64,000 bases of DNA. Origin: Sphingorhabdus sp. EL138. Its GTDB lineage: Bacteria; Pseudomonadota; Alphaproteobacteria; Sphingomonadales; Sphingomonadaceae. Below, one piece after another: positions 19,753-28,684 of the stretch. Location of the stretch: contig NZ_CAMDCK010000008.1 of the NCBI RefSeq assembly GCF_945890115.1, forward strand, positions 45,140-109,139, written 5' to 3'. The notes beneath the pieces are model-generated. The model searched no databases and was not told the origin of the DNA. It saw nothing but the letters and a program-made list of their open reading frames with translations. A program made the position numbers and the translations under genes. Position 1 is the first letter of the stretch, and the number at the start of each line of letters is the position of its first letter.

Positions 19753-21096
19753 TTGGAGCCGTTGATTGTCATTGTCGTGGTGATTTTTGCCTTGTTGGGC
19801 GGACTAGCGCTTGGCTGGTTGGCGGGCAGCCGCGCTGGCAAAGCAGGGCAGGAAACGACCACACAGTTGCGGGCTATGCTCGATCAGGTGGTGCTCGAAC
19901 GCGATGGTGCCAAGGACCGCTTGGCGCGGCTTGAAACCAGTTTGGAAGAACGCGAGCGGAGCTTTGCAGAACAGATCGCGGCGTTGGGCGATGCGAAGGA
20001 AAACCTGTCCGCCCAATTTGGTGAGATTGGGCAGAAATTATTGGGCGAAGCGCAGGCGGCGTTCCTGCAACGTGCCGATGAACGCTTCCACCAAGCCGGT
20101 GAGAAGAATGAGGAGCGGCTGAAGCAATTGCTTGGCCCTGTAGGCGAAAAGCTGAAAGCCTATGAAGAGCAGGTCGGCAAGATCGAGAAGGACCGGACCG
20201 AAGCCTATGGCGACCTGAAGGGGTTAATCGGCGAAATGCGATTGGGTCAGGAACGCGTATCGAGCGTCGCGTCGGGCCTGATGAACTCGTTGCGTAATGC
20301 GCCCAAGGCGCGGGGTCGCTGGGGTGAGCAGCAGTTGAAAAATGTACTCGAAAGCTGCGGCCTTTCTGAACATGTCGATTTTGATCTGGAAACCAGTATC
20401 GATGTTGGCGATGGCTTACGACTGCGGCCCGACGCGGTCATCCATGTCCCCGGCGGCAGGACGTTGGTGATCGACGCAAAAGTGTCGTTGAACGACTATC
20501 AGGACGCATTTGATTCGGTGGACGATGATGTGCGTGGGGTTGCCATGGCGCGCCACACGCAATCGATGAAAAACCATATCGATGGCTTGTCACGCAAAGC
20601 TTATTGGGATCAATTTTCCGAAGCGCCCGATTATGTCATCATGTTTGTGCCGGGCGAGCATTTCCTCGCGGCCGCGCTGGAGCATGAGCCGCAATTGTGG
20701 GACTTTGCCTTTGACAAAAAGGTGTTGTTGGCAACGCCGACAAACTTGGTGGCCATCGCCCGCACTGTTGCCAGCGTCTGGCGGCAAGAAGGGCTAGCGC
20801 GCGAGGCGAAGCAAATCGGGGCACTTGGTAAGGAAATGTATGACCGTATTGCTGTTGCAGCACAGCATCTGAAATCGGTCGGCAGCGGTCTGTCGTCGGC
20901 GGTGAATAACTATAATAAATTCGTCGGCAGCTTCGAACGCAATGTCATTTCAACGGGCCGAAAATTTGCCGATCTGAACATCGAAACCGGCAAGCGTGAA
21001 TTGGAAGACATTCCTATGGTCGAGGCTTTGCCCCGTTATGGCGAAGGTGAGACGCCGTCGCCACCGATTGAGGATCAACGCGAAGCTACTGTCTGA
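19753..21096 (+). CDS. rmuC: DNA recombination protein RmuC
   Basis: RmuC proteins limit inversion at short inverted repeats and have a nuclease-like fold. The 447-residue protein has an N-terminal membrane helix (LIVIVVVIFALLGGLALGW), a coiled coil over about residues 40-150, and the RmuC core with RGRWGEQQLKNVLE and TLVIDAKVSLNDYQDA. The start is TTG at 19753, supported by GGGAGG at 19741-19746, with no ATG nearby. It follows pssA by about 55 bases. Confidence 0.9.
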   Translation: MEPLIVIVVVIFALLGGLALGWLAGSRAGKAGQETTTQLRAMLDQVVLERDGAKDRLARLETSLEERERSFAEQIAALGDAKENLSAQFGEIGQKLLGEAQAAFLQRADERFHQAGEKNEERLKQLLGPVGEKLKAYEEQVGKIEKDRTEAYGDLKGLIGEMRLGQERVSSVASGLMNSLRNAPKARGRWGEQQLKNVLESCGLSEHVDFDLETSIDVGDGLRLRPDAVIHVPGGRTLVIDAKVSLNDYQDAFDSVDDDVRGVAMARHTQSMKNHIDGLSRKAYWDQFSEAPDYVIMFVPGEHFLAAALEHEPQLWDFAFDKKVLLATPTNLVAIARTVASVWRQEGLAREAKQIGALGKEMYDRIAVAAQHLKSVGSGLSSAVNNYNKFVGSFERNVISTGRKFADLNIETGKRELEDIPMVEALPRYGEGETPSPPIEDQREATV

Positions 21097-21099
21097 GGC

Positions 21100-21912
21100 C
21101 TAGCGGGCTTCGGAATGCCTAAACTGGTTCAGGACCTCATAAGCCATAACGGCGGTCGCGACAGCCGCGTTTAAGCTGTCCGCCTTGCCACGCATCGGCA
21201 TTTTGACGCGTAGGTCGCATTCGGCTTCATAATCGTCGGGCAGGCCCTGCGCCTCATTCCCAGTCAGGATGAAGCATGGCGCGCTGTAGCGGGCGGCTTG
21301 ATAGTCGGTATCGGTTTGCAGGCTGGTGCCGACCAATTGCCCTTCGCCCGCCCGCAACCATGCGGTGAATTCCTCCCACCGGCATTGCACGACCTTTTGC
21401 GTGAAAATGGCCCCCATGCTCGCGCGGACGGACTCAACAGAAAATGGATCCGTGCAATCATCAATCAGGATCAGCCCGCCAGCCCCCACCGCATCGCCGG
21501 TGCGCAGCATCGTACCAAGATTACCCGGATCACGCATGGATTGTGCTACAAGCCAGATCGGCGCTGCCGTGCGGTCCACGTCCGCCAAAGCAGTTCCATG
21601 GTCCCGATAGACGCCAACTACGGTCTGGGCGTTGTCCTTGCCCGACAGTTTCGCCATAATCTCGGCGCTGGTTTCGATAACGTCGCCACCATGCGCCAGA
21701 ACATCGGCCTCTAAAGCCACCTCAAGCTCGTGTAAGGGCCGATCTTTAACGCGGAACAGCATTTCGGGAAGAAATCCCGCCTCACGCGCTTCGGTCATGA
21801 TGCGCAGCCCTTCGGCAAGGAACATCTCGGCGCGCTTTCGGAGCTTCTTTTCACGAAGCCCGCGTATTTCCTTTAGCAGCGGATTGGAAAATCCGGTGAT
21901 TTCACGGCGCAT
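21100..21912 (-). CDS. TrmH/SpoU-family RNA 2'-O-methyltransferase
   Basis: SpoU-family enzymes methylate riboses in rRNA or tRNA using S-adenosylmethionine through a deep trefoil knot. The 270-residue protein has an N-terminal substrate-binding domain (FSNPLLKEIRGLREKKLRKR). The knot motifs follow: RDPGNLGTMLRTGDAVGAGG, FILTGNEAQGLPDDY and MPMRGKADSLNAAVATAVMAY. The target base is unknown. ATG at 21912 overlaps the HPr stop (TGATG); it is the last gene of the chvI operon. Confidence 0.9.
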   Translation of the reverse strand: MRREITGFSNPLLKEIRGLREKKLRKRAEMFLAEGLRIMTEAREAGFLPEMLFRVKDRPLHELEVALEADVLAHGGDVIETSAEIMAKLSGKDNAQTVVGVYRDHGTALADVDRTAAPIWLVAQSMRDPGNLGTMLRTGDAVGAGGLILIDDCTDPFSVESVRASMGAIFTQKVVQCRWEEFTAWLRAGEGQLVGTSLQTDTDYQAARYSAPCFILTGNEAQGLPDDYEAECDLRVKMPMRGKADSLNAAVATAVMAYEVLNQFRHSEAR

Positions 21913-22190
21913 CAATCTTCGCCAAAACCGTCGACAACCAACCCGACCAGCTTTTCAATGGCGAGTTCGGCCTGTTCACCTTCGGCATGAATGATGATTT
22001 CGCTACCCTTGGCCGCGCCCAGCATCATGAGGCCCATGATGGACGTGCCAGCCACGGATTGACCATCTTTCTCGACTTCAACTTTGCCCCCTTCGGGCAA
22101 GCGGGACACGAACGTCACAAATTTGGCGCTGGCGCGGGCGTGGAGGCCCTTTACGTTTACTATCGTGACGGTGCGGCTAATCCGCGTCAT
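21912..22190 (-). CDS. HPr-family phosphocarrier protein
   Basis: HPr relays phosphate between PTS proteins. This 92-residue protein has the active-site His in GLHARASAKF. The serine region around GQSVAGTSIMGLMMLGAAKG matches the HprK target helix. Since no EIIB or EIIC is encoded here, it likely serves the regulatory PTS rather than sugar uptake. It has a four-base ATGA overlap with the EIIA gene upstream and a TGATG overlap with the methyltransferase gene downstream. Confidence 0.93.
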   Translation of the reverse strand: MTRISRTVTIVNVKGLHARASAKFVTFVSRLPEGGKVEVEKDGQSVAGTSIMGLMMLGAAKGSEIIIHAEGEQAELAIEKLVGLVVDGFGED

Positions 22191-22591
22191 CGTGAAGCTT
22201 CAAGCACTTCAGAAGCAACGCTGATATATTTGCGTCCAGCTTCACGCGCAGCAGCGACCGCCTCTTTCACGTCTAGGTTTTTGCGCGCGCTATCAAGCCG
22301 GATGAGCATGGGTAGGTTGACGCCCGCGATCACCTCGACACGCCCGCTGTCGAGTAAGGAAATGGACAGATTTGACGGCGTTCCACCGAACAGATCGGAT
22401 AAGATGATGACGCCTTTGCCGGTATCGACCTTTTTGATGGCAGCCGCGATTTCATTGCGTCGCGCTTCCATATCATCATGCGGACCGATGCAGATGGTCG
22501 CAACGTCCTTTTGTGGCCCCACAACATGTTCAAGCGCAACAAGAAACTCGTTCGCCAGCTTGCCATGGGTGACTAAAATCAAACCGATCAT
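22187..22591 (-). CDS. PTS EIIA protein, mannose/fructose type
   Basis: This stand-alone EIIA of the mannose superfamily has 134 residues. The phosphorylatable His is in LILVTHGKLANEF, and LSDLFGGTPSN is the other family hallmark. Without EIIB/C partners it is expected to be regulatory, taking phosphate from HPr. It is joined by ATGA overlaps to rapZ upstream and HPr downstream, so the stoichiometry is probably set by coupling. Confidence 0.92.
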   Translation of the reverse strand: MIGLILVTHGKLANEFLVALEHVVGPQKDVATICIGPHDDMEARRNEIAAAIKKVDTGKGVIILSDLFGGTPSNLSISLLDSGRVEVIAGVNLPMLIRLDSARKNLDVKEAVAAAREAGRKYISVASEVLEASR

Positions 22592-23553
22592 GTGATATTG
22601 CTGCCCTGTCGCGACGTTAAACTGTCTGCGCCGTTAGCAGGCTCTTCCAGCGCGTCAATTGGTCTTGATGCCAGATCGCGATGTGCAACCGTTAAGGCAA
22701 AGCCATCTGCACGCAACCAAGTGCCAAAAGTTTCCGCAACATGCACAGACCGGTGATGCCCACCCGTGCACCCAAAGGCGATGTTGATATACGCCTTTCC
22801 CTGCGCGTCGTAGAGTGGCACTAGGAACCGCAGCAGGTCGCGGATTTTCTGCATGGCTTCATCATATTTCGGATCGGCGGCAACATAATCGGCAACCGCC
22901 ATATCCAACCCCGTCATGGGCCGTAAATTGCTGTCCCAATGCGGGTTCCGTAAAAAACGCACGTCGAATACCAGGTCGGCATTGTGCGGGACTCCGCGCG
23001 AAAAGCCAAAGCTTGATACCGTGATATTAGCGTGCGGTGACGTATCGCTGCTGAACCGTTCGCGGATGACAACTTGCAAATCATGCGCGGACAGCTTGCT
23101 TGTATCAATCACGGCCTCCGCCCATCGCCGAAATGGCTCCATCACAGCCCGGTCAATGGCGATGCCGTCCAGCGCGGGCCGGTCTTGGGCCATGGGGTGA
23201 CGGCGGCGGGTTTCCGCGTAGCGACGTTCAATTTCGGCGCCCGCGCAATCCAAAAACAGCGTCATTATTTCGAGATTAGGTTGGGTCTGCAGTTTCCTGA
23301 TTTGCCGAATCAGCGCCTCGGCATCAAAACCGCGTGTCCGGCTATCAAAGCCCAGCGCCAGCGGAATATTGGGCCCATTCTCACCACCCGACGCAGGAAT
23401 TTTAAGTAACTGGCCCGCCAGCTTAATCGGAAAATTGTCGACCGTTTCCCAGCCGAGGTCTTCAAGCGTTTTCAGCGCGGTTGTCTTTCCGGCCCCAGAC
23501 ACACCGGTAATAAGCAGAATTTTCTGAGGTTCGGATGCTGTGTTCTGGGTCAC
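22588..23553 (-). CDS. rapZ: RNase adapter / nucleotide-binding protein RapZ
   Basis: RapZ proteins bind nucleotides and, in enterobacteria, small RNAs controlling glucosamine-6-phosphate synthesis. The 321-residue protein has Walker A GVSGAGKTTALKTLEDLGWE, the Walker B-like FLDC and the C-terminal signature INIAFGCTGGHHRSVHVAE. It begins with GTG at 23553, overlapping the hprK stop as GTGA; there is no ATG nearby. The role in alphaproteobacteria is less clear than in E. coli; its place between hprK and EIIA links it to the PTS. Confidence 0.93.
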   Translation of the reverse strand: MTQNTASEPQKILLITGVSGAGKTTALKTLEDLGWETVDNFPIKLAGQLLKIPASGGENGPNIPLALGFDSRTRGFDAEALIRQIRKLQTQPNLEIMTLFLDCAGAEIERRYAETRRRHPMAQDRPALDGIAIDRAVMEPFRRWAEAVIDTSKLSAHDLQVVIRERFSSDTSPHANITVSSFGFSRGVPHNADLVFDVRFLRNPHWDSNLRPMTGLDMAVADYVAADPKYDEAMQKIRDLLRFLVPLYDAQGKAYINIAFGCTGGHHRSVHVAETFGTWLRADGFALTVAHRDLASRPIDALEEPANGADSLTSRQGSNIT

Positions 23554-24023
23554 ATTGTTACGCTTTCATTAGACGCGGCAATCGGGTTTGCCACTGGGTG
23601 CAATGCAGCGTCAATCACCGAGCGGAGCGCCCATTCCACCTTTAATGCACTGCTCGCCTGAAATGGGTCCAGCTTGAACATGGGCACCGAGAAACGAGCT
23701 ATGGTCATGCTCTGATGCTCCGGCGGCATGCGCTCTACATCTTGCGCCAATTGCACTACAAGGCGCAGCGGTGCGGATTGGACGAAATCGATTGGGCATA
23801 TCCCAATGCCACGCACTTCTATTTTTCCGGCTATATTCGGCGCAATGGTCAGTTGCGGCAGGCCATATCCGTTTTCGATGTTTAATATGTCGTCGCAAAT
23901 AAGCTTTGCTCCGCGGTCAATCAGGCGAAGCGCTAGGTCCGATTTTCCACTGCCGGACGGCCCAAGCAACAGCACCCCATTCCCGTCAATTGCAACGGCG
24001 CTACCATGCACGATGTCCGACAT
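23550..24023 (-). CDS. hprK: HPr kinase/phosphorylase, short form
   Basis: HprK phosphorylates a serine in HPr. This alphaproteobacterial form has 157 residues and lacks the N-terminal domain of the ~310-residue Firmicutes enzyme. Walker A is LLLGPSGSGKSDLALRL, and the family motif VRGIGICPID follows. ATG at 24023 overlaps the chvG stop (TAATG) and fits the usual start (SDIVHGSAVAIDG); the frame is open 15 codons further. It probably senses metabolic state for the ChvG/ChvI-PTS operon. Confidence 0.9.
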   Translation of the reverse strand: MSDIVHGSAVAIDGNGVLLLGPSGSGKSDLALRLIDRGAKLICDDILNIENGYGLPQLTIAPNIAGKIEVRGIGICPIDFVQSAPLRLVVQLAQDVERMPPEHQSMTIARFSVPMFKLDPFQASSALKVEWALRSVIDAALHPVANPIAASNESVTM

Positions 24024-25603
24024 TAGCGTGTTACCGCAGCAGCGCAGGGCAGCGCGATTTCGAAGCATGCCCCGCCTTTGCCATCGACGCGGTCGCGAAC
24101 CCCAATACGTCCATGATGCCCCTCGATAATGGTTCGCGCTATGGCGAGGCCAAGCCCGCTATGCTTCCCAAAATTTTCGGTCGCTGGCCGTTCGCTGTGG
24201 AATCGTCGGAAAATGGCCTCCCGCTCTTGTGGGGGCACCCCGGGGCCTTCATCGCTGATCCGGATTATGACGTCATCATCGGCAAGCGTCGCGGATATTT
24301 CGACGACTGCCCCCGGTGGGGAGAAGGACACTGCATTGTCGATCAAGTTGGTCAACATCCGTTCAAGACGGACATCTTCACCCATAACTGTCGCGATTTT
24401 ACGGCGTGGCCGCGCAAAAGCAATGTTGACGTTTTTGTCGCTACCCCGGTCATCGCGTGCCTGAAGCAATTGTTCGATCATGTCGCCAAGGTCGATGGGT
24501 TCAAACTTCGCTTTGGCCAGTTGCGAATCCACACGGCTGGCGTCCGAGATATCGCTGATTAGGCGATCCATGCGCTGGACGTCGGCCTTTGCAACATCCA
24601 TCAATTGTTTGCGCAATTTGGGGTCTTCAATCCGTTCTGCGCCATCAAGTGCGGAACGCAAAGATGCCAGCGGATTTTTAATTTCATGCGCGACATCGGC
24701 GGCAAAGGCTTCGGTGGCATCGATCCGTTGACGCAGCGCTATGCTCATATCCGAAAGCGCGCGCGCCAGCATGCCGATTTCGTCGCGGCGCGAGGGCAGG
24801 CGAGGAACGGTAACCTCTTGCGCGCGGCCAAGCCGAACCTTTACGGCGGCACGGGCCAGATGGCGCAACGGACGGACGATAGTGCGGGCGAGAAATACAG
24901 AAAGCAGAACGCCGATGCCAAGCACAAAAAGGAAAAACATGCCGACGTTGAAGCGCTCTGCTCGGACGAACAAGCGGATATCGCGTTCATTGGCGGTGGT
25001 CAGAACAATAAGGCCACTGTCGCGCGCTGTTGAGGCTGCGCTAATCATATGCGTGAGGTCGGGCGCAAAACGCACCATCGAGGCGGCTTTGGAAGGCGTT
25101 GCCGCGCGAATTTCTGGCCATGCGGAAGGGATGTCTTCTGCGGGTTCAACATAGCGTTCCAGCTTGGCCGCGCCGACGAGGAAATCGAACAGGACGTCGA
25201 TCCAGCGTGCCGCAATTTTAGGCCAAGGTTCGCGGTCGGCGTCACGAAAGACATAAGTGGGTTGTCGGCCCGCAAAGCTGTCTAATAATTTCGTGCCATC
25301 TTGGTCGTAAACGCGGATTCGCGCCAGGTTCAATTGACCGAATCTGGCGATATAATCGTCCCGCTTTTCCGTGGCGATAAATGGCAGGCTGGATACCAAG
25401 AAGCTGGCCTGAACACGGGCTGCGTTTTCGCGCTCTGCAATTAACCGGACGCGATAGCTGTCGAGGAAGAACAGACCGGCGCCCAGCAGAGCAACTACGA
25501 AGATGTTGACGGCAAGTATTCGGGCGGTCAGCGATAACCCCCGGCTCCATCCCAGCTGAAGATTCGCTGGCTCAGCTGTCTGCAAAGCGATATCCGGCCC
25601 CAT
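24023..25603 (-). CDS. chvG: Sensor histidine kinase, ChvG/ExoS family
   Basis: ChvG senses acid or envelope stress in related bacteria and phosphorylates ChvI. From ATG 25603 the protein has 526 residues: a first membrane helix ([19 protein letters not shown]), a long periplasmic sensor domain, a second helix ([18 protein letters not shown]), and HAMP. Then come the phospho-acceptor His in [18 protein letters not shown] and a HATPase domain ([20 protein letters not shown]). The start lies 32 bases inside chvI; the open frame continues further upstream but only within chvI. Confidence 0.88.
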   Translation of the reverse strand: MGPDIALQTAEPANLQLGWSRGLSLTARILAVNIFVVALLGAGLFFLDSYRVRLIAERENAARVQASFLVSSLPFIATEKRDDYIARFGQLNLARIRVYDQDGTKLLDSFAGRQPTYVFRDADREPWPKIAARWIDVLFDFLVGAAKLERYVEPAEDIPSAWPEIRAATPSKAASMVRFAPDLTHMISAASTARDSGLIVLTTANERDIRLFVRAERFNVGMFFLFVLGIGVLLSVFLARTIVRPLRHLARAAVKVRLGRAQEVTVPRLPSRRDEIGMLARALSDMSIALRQRIDATEAFAADVAHEIKNPLASLRSALDGAERIEDPKLRKQLMDVAKADVQRMDRLISDISDASRVDSQLAKAKFEPIDLGDMIEQLLQARDDRGSDKNVNIAFARPRRKIATVMGEDVRLERMLTNLIDNAVSFSPPGAVVEISATLADDDVIIRISDEGPGVPPQEREAIFRRFHSERPATENFGKHSGLGLAIARTIIEGHHGRIGVRDRVDGKGGACFEIALPCAAAVTR

Positions 25604-26279
25604 AAAGCGTATCAATAGCGGTGAATTCAGGGTCAATTTCACGGAACTTGCGCCTGAGCCTTTTGATATGGCTGTCAATGGTCCGGTCATCCACATAGAC
25701 ATCGTCCTGATACGCCGCATCCATCAGTTGATCACGGGTACGAACGACGCCAGGGCGATTGGCCAGCGCCTCAAGTATCATGAATTCTGTCACCGTAAGT
25801 GTAAGCGACCTGCCGTCCCATTTGACGTGATGCCGTGCCGGATCCATTTCTAGCTTGCCGCGCACCATGGGTTCTGGTTCCGGCTCCGCCTCGCCATTGC
25901 CAGCGACCTTGTCGTAGGTTGCGCGCCGCAAAATTGCTTTTACGCGCGCAATCAACAGGCGTTGCGAAAATGGTTTGGTTATATAATCATCAGCACCCAT
26001 GGCGAGGCCAAGTGCCTCATCCAGCTCCTCATCCTTTGAGGTCAAGAAGATGACGGGCATATCGCTTTTTTCGCGCAGCCGGCGCAGCAATTCAAGCCCG
26101 TCCATACGCGGCATTTTAATGTCGAAAATACCCAAGTCTGCCGGATTTTCGAACAAAGCCTTTAGCGCGGTTTCGCCGTCCGAATAAATCCGCGTCACAT
26201 ATCCTTCCGCCTGCATCGCAATCGATACAGAGGTCAGGATGTTCCGATCGTCATCAACCAAGGCGATATTGGCGCTCAT
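25572..26279 (-). CDS. chvI: Response regulator, ChvI family
   Basis: ChvI is an OmpR-type regulator paired with ChvG. The 235-residue protein has the receiver ([20 protein letters not shown], phospho-Asp in [15 protein letters not shown], Lys in DYITKPFS). A winged-helix DNA-binding domain follows, ending [23 protein letters not shown] at 26279 gives the family start [10 protein letters not shown]. It is the first gene of the operon and is divergent from pckA, as in other alphaproteobacteria. Confidence 0.92.
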   Translation of the reverse strand: MSANIALVDDDRNILTSVSIAMQAEGYVTRIYSDGETALKALFENPADLGIFDIKMPRMDGLELLRRLREKSDMPVIFLTSKDEELDEALGLAMGADDYITKPFSQRLLIARVKAILRRATYDKVAGNGEAEPEPEPMVRGKLEMDPARHHVKWDGRSLTLTVTEFMILEALANRPGVVRTRDQLMDAAYQDDVYVDDRTIDSHIKRLRRKFREIDPEFTAIDTLYGAGYRFADS

Positions 26280-26395
26280 CCTCTGACTATAGGGTGGCAA
26301 TGTCGGGGGTTCAATCTATTGCTCATTCTATACAAAGTCTGTCGTGGATAACCTTTGTCCCTTGGGGTCCTGACCCTAGATGATGTTGCCTCTAT

Positions 26396-26422
26396 TTGAC
26401 CTTCTATGACGCATCGTATACC
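26396..26422 (+). promoter_or_regulatory. Possible pckA promoter
   Basis: TTGACC (26396-26401) and TATACC (26417-26422) are separated by 15 bases, shorter than the ideal 17. If used, transcription would start about 10 bases before the 18-bp palindrome, which would then be in the leader. The call is tentative. Confidence 0.3.
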
Positions 26423-26436
26423 GGCAGCGCCACAAA

Positions 26437-26454
26437 AGTGCATACGTATGCACT
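26437..26454. promoter_or_regulatory. 18-bp perfect palindrome upstream of pckA
   Basis: AGTGCATACGTATGCACT reads the same on both strands without mismatch. It lies 28 bases before the pckA ATG and about 160 bases before the divergent chvI start. Perfect symmetry with a central CG and 9-base half-sites is typical of a LacI- or GntR-type operator. The regulator is not in the window. Confidence 0.6.
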
Positions 26455-26482
26455 AGATTCGCAATTTTTGCCGGAGCATTTA

Positions 26483-28084
26483 ATGTCGACACCACTGAAT
26501 ATCTCACTCTCGCAACAGGGTTTCGGGACGGATGCCACACTGTTTTGCAACCTTGGAACTGCGCCATTGATAGAGGCGGCTCTGGCCAATGACGAAGGCA
26601 TATTGGCCAAGGATGGCCCGCTTGTTGTCAAAACGGGCACGCATACTGGCCGCTCGGCGAAGGATAAATATATTGTTCGCGATGCCGAAACTGAAAACAG
26701 CATCTGGTGGGGCAAGACCAATGTCGCAATGGATCCCGCGCATTTCGCCGCGCTGAAGGAAGATTTCATTGCGGCGCTTGGCGGTAAAGACAAGTTATAC
26801 GTCGCTGACCTGTTCGGCGGGTCCCAACCAGAGCATCGCGTCAATGTGCGCGTTATCAACGAATTTGCGTGGCATAACCTGTTTATTCGCACCCTGCTGG
26901 TGCGCCCGTCGCCGCAGGAATTGGCCAGCTTCGTTCCCGAATACACCATCATCGACCTGCCAAGCTTCCGCGCTGATCCTGCGCGCCATGGGTGCCGCAG
27001 TGAAACTGTGGTTGCGGTAAACTTCACTGAAAAGCTGATCCTGATTGGTGGTACCGCTTATGCTGGTGAAATGAAGAAGTCGGTGTTCGGCATCCTCAAT
27101 TATTTGCTGCCGGTAAAGGGCGTCATGCCCATGCATTGCTCCGCCAATATTGGCGCGGATGGTCATACCGCTGTGTTCTTTGGCTTGTCAGGCACCGGAA
27201 AGACCACCTTGTCGGCCGATGCCAGCCGAACATTGATTGGCGATGATGAGCATGGCTGGTCCGACACCGCCGTTTTCAACTTTGAAGGTGGTTGCTACGC
27301 CAAAATGATCCGCCTGTCGCCCGAAGCCGAGCCGGAGATTTTCGCCACGACCAAGCGTTTTGGCACCGTTCTGGAAAATGTGGTGATTGATCCGGAAACA
27401 CGGGAATTGGATTTCGACGATAATAGCCTCGCCGAAAACAGCCGTGGTTCTTACCCCATCGAATTCATTCCGAACACTTCGGAAAAGAATATGGGCCCTG
27501 TGCCTAACACGATTATCTTCCTGACCGCTGATGCCTATGGCGTATTGCCCCCTATCGCGCGGTTAACCCCCGATCAGGCGATGTATCACTTCCTTTCGGG
27601 CTATACGGCGCGCGTTGCCGGGACCGAAATTGGCGTGACCGAGCCGGAGGCGACATTCTCCACCTGCTTTGGCGCGCCATTCATGCCGCGTCACCCAAGC
27701 GTTTATGGCAATTTGTTGAAAGAGCGTATTGCCAAGGGCAATGTCCAATGCTGGTTGGTCAACACCGGCTGGACCGGCGGTAAGGCAACGATGCCCGGCA
27801 TCAGCCGCATGCCGATCAAGGCCACGCGCGCGCTGTTGAACGCGGCGTTGGATGGCAGCCTGAACAATGCAGAATTCCGCAAGGATCCCAATTTTGGCTT
27901 TGAATTTCCGGTTGCAGTGTCGGGCGTCGATAGCGGTATTCTTGACCCGCGTGCGGCATGGTCGGACAGCGCGGAATATGATGTGACCGCGCAAAAGCTG
28001 GCGCAACAATTCATTGATAATTTCGCGCAATTTGCCGATCATGTTGATGAAGGCGTAAGACAGTCGGCACCTCAGGTTCGTTAA
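26483..28084 (+). CDS. pckA: Phosphoenolpyruvate carboxykinase (ATP)
   Basis: PckA converts oxaloacetate to phosphoenolpyruvate, the entry to gluconeogenesis. ATG at 26483 (533 residues) has GGAG six bases upstream and gives [14 protein letters not shown]; the frame is open 29 codons further. The ATP-type signature is present: [17 protein letters not shown] (kinase-1a P-loop), LIGDDEHGW (kinase-2), and PMHCSANIG. It is divergent from chvI with a palindromic operator between. Confidence 0.96.
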   Translation: MSTPLNISLSQQGFGTDATLFCNLGTAPLIEAALANDEGILAKDGPLVVKTGTHTGRSAKDKYIVRDAETENSIWWGKTNVAMDPAHFAALKEDFIAALGGKDKLYVADLFGGSQPEHRVNVRVINEFAWHNLFIRTLLVRPSPQELASFVPEYTIIDLPSFRADPARHGCRSETVVAVNFTEKLILIGGTAYAGEMKKSVFGILNYLLPVKGVMPMHCSANIGADGHTAVFFGLSGTGKTTLSADASRTLIGDDEHGWSDTAVFNFEGGCYAKMIRLSPEAEPEIFATTKRFGTVLENVVIDPETRELDFDDNSLAENSRGSYPIEFIPNTSEKNMGPVPNTIIFLTADAYGVLPPIARLTPDQAMYHFLSGYTARVAGTEIGVTEPEATFSTCFGAPFMPRHPSVYGNLLKERIAKGNVQCWLVNTGWTGGKATMPGISRMPIKATRALLNAALDGSLNNAEFRKDPNFGFEFPVAVSGVDSGILDPRAAWSDSAEYDVTAQKLAQQFIDNFAQFADHVDEGVRQSAPQVR

Positions 28085-28089
28085 CCCGT

Positions 28090-28127
28090 CCGGATAGGCC
28101 GGACCCGTTAGGGGGTCCGGTATCCGG
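28090..28127 (+). terminator. Two-tier hairpin after pckA
   Basis: An inner perfect 8-bp stem (CCGGACCC at 28099-28106, GGGTCCGG at 28113-28120) is enclosed by an outer 7-bp stem (CCGGATA at 28090-28096, TATCCGG at 28121-28127), with a two-base bulge on one side. It begins 6 bases after the pckA stop. No T-run follows, so it may stabilise the 3' end or work with Rho rather than act alone. Confidence 0.55.
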
Positions 28128-28210
28128 TCATTTCAGGATGACGCGCCTCTGCTGCCTAAAATGCCGACGCCGCGATCTTTGCATTGGGCGTCTCCGGTTT
28201 CAATGCGTCT

Positions 28211-28444
28211 TTACTGCTGAAATTTTTTGCCGGCAAAGACCGTCAAGACGGACAATATGACGAACATTGCGACTTGATAGGCAAGGGTGATGGGTAGGAA
28301 ATAGTCCGCTACCCCAATTATCAACGCTGCAAAACCGACCCACATCAGGTAGCGTCCCCGCGCAACAAATTCGGCCACCACAAAGACGAGCCCAAGCGCG
28401 AGCCAGAACCAATGCGTTGATATTGTATCGAGCCATGCAGCCAT
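28211..28444 (-). CDS. Truncated NfeD-like membrane protein
   Basis: From ATG 28444 the 77-residue product (MAAWLDTISTHWFWLALGLV onward) has three hydrophobic segments like the membrane half of NfeD-type proteins. It stops (TAA) just after VFAGKKFQQ, where full-length relatives continue into a cytoplasmic OB-fold domain. Reading past the stop gives DAQCKDRGVGILGSRG, faintly like the expected LNDRG region, so it may be a decayed longer gene. No partner SPFH/stomatin gene is adjacent. It may still be made as a short membrane protein. Confidence 0.55.
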   Translation of the reverse strand: MAAWLDTISTHWFWLALGLVFVVAEFVARGRYLMWVGFAALIIGVADYFLPITLAYQVAMFVILSVLTVFAGKKFQQ

Positions 28445-28588
28445 TTTGTTATTCCCAAAGCTAAGATGCGTTATCATAGTTATTTGTGACTCCCGCGAAA
28501 GCCGCAATCTGTGGTGTTGCACGTCTGTCTTAACTTATTCGCAGAAAATTGCGGCGAGTTGAGGCGCGTGTCGATCATTTAAGGGTCG

Positions 28589-28604
28589 CATCAATGCATT
28601 GATG
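28589..28604. promoter_or_regulatory. 16-bp perfect palindrome upstream of the M28 peptidase gene
   Basis: CATCAATGCATTGATG is perfectly symmetric and lies 81 bases before the peptidase ATG, in the divergent region shared with the NfeD-like gene. It is a plausible operator for a dimeric regulator; the regulator is unknown. Confidence 0.4.
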
Positions 28605-28684
28605 GATGTAGGGCGTGCCGTTGACGACAGAGCGTTCCCGACATGCGACGGGGGACGTCTATTCTTAGTCTGGAGCGAACCCTA

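Noticed and set aside
26367..26379. 13-mer GGTCCTGACCCTA shared with 33441-33453
   Set aside because: Dozens of 13-mer pairs are expected by chance in 64 kb, and one copy is partly inside the rppH coding end.
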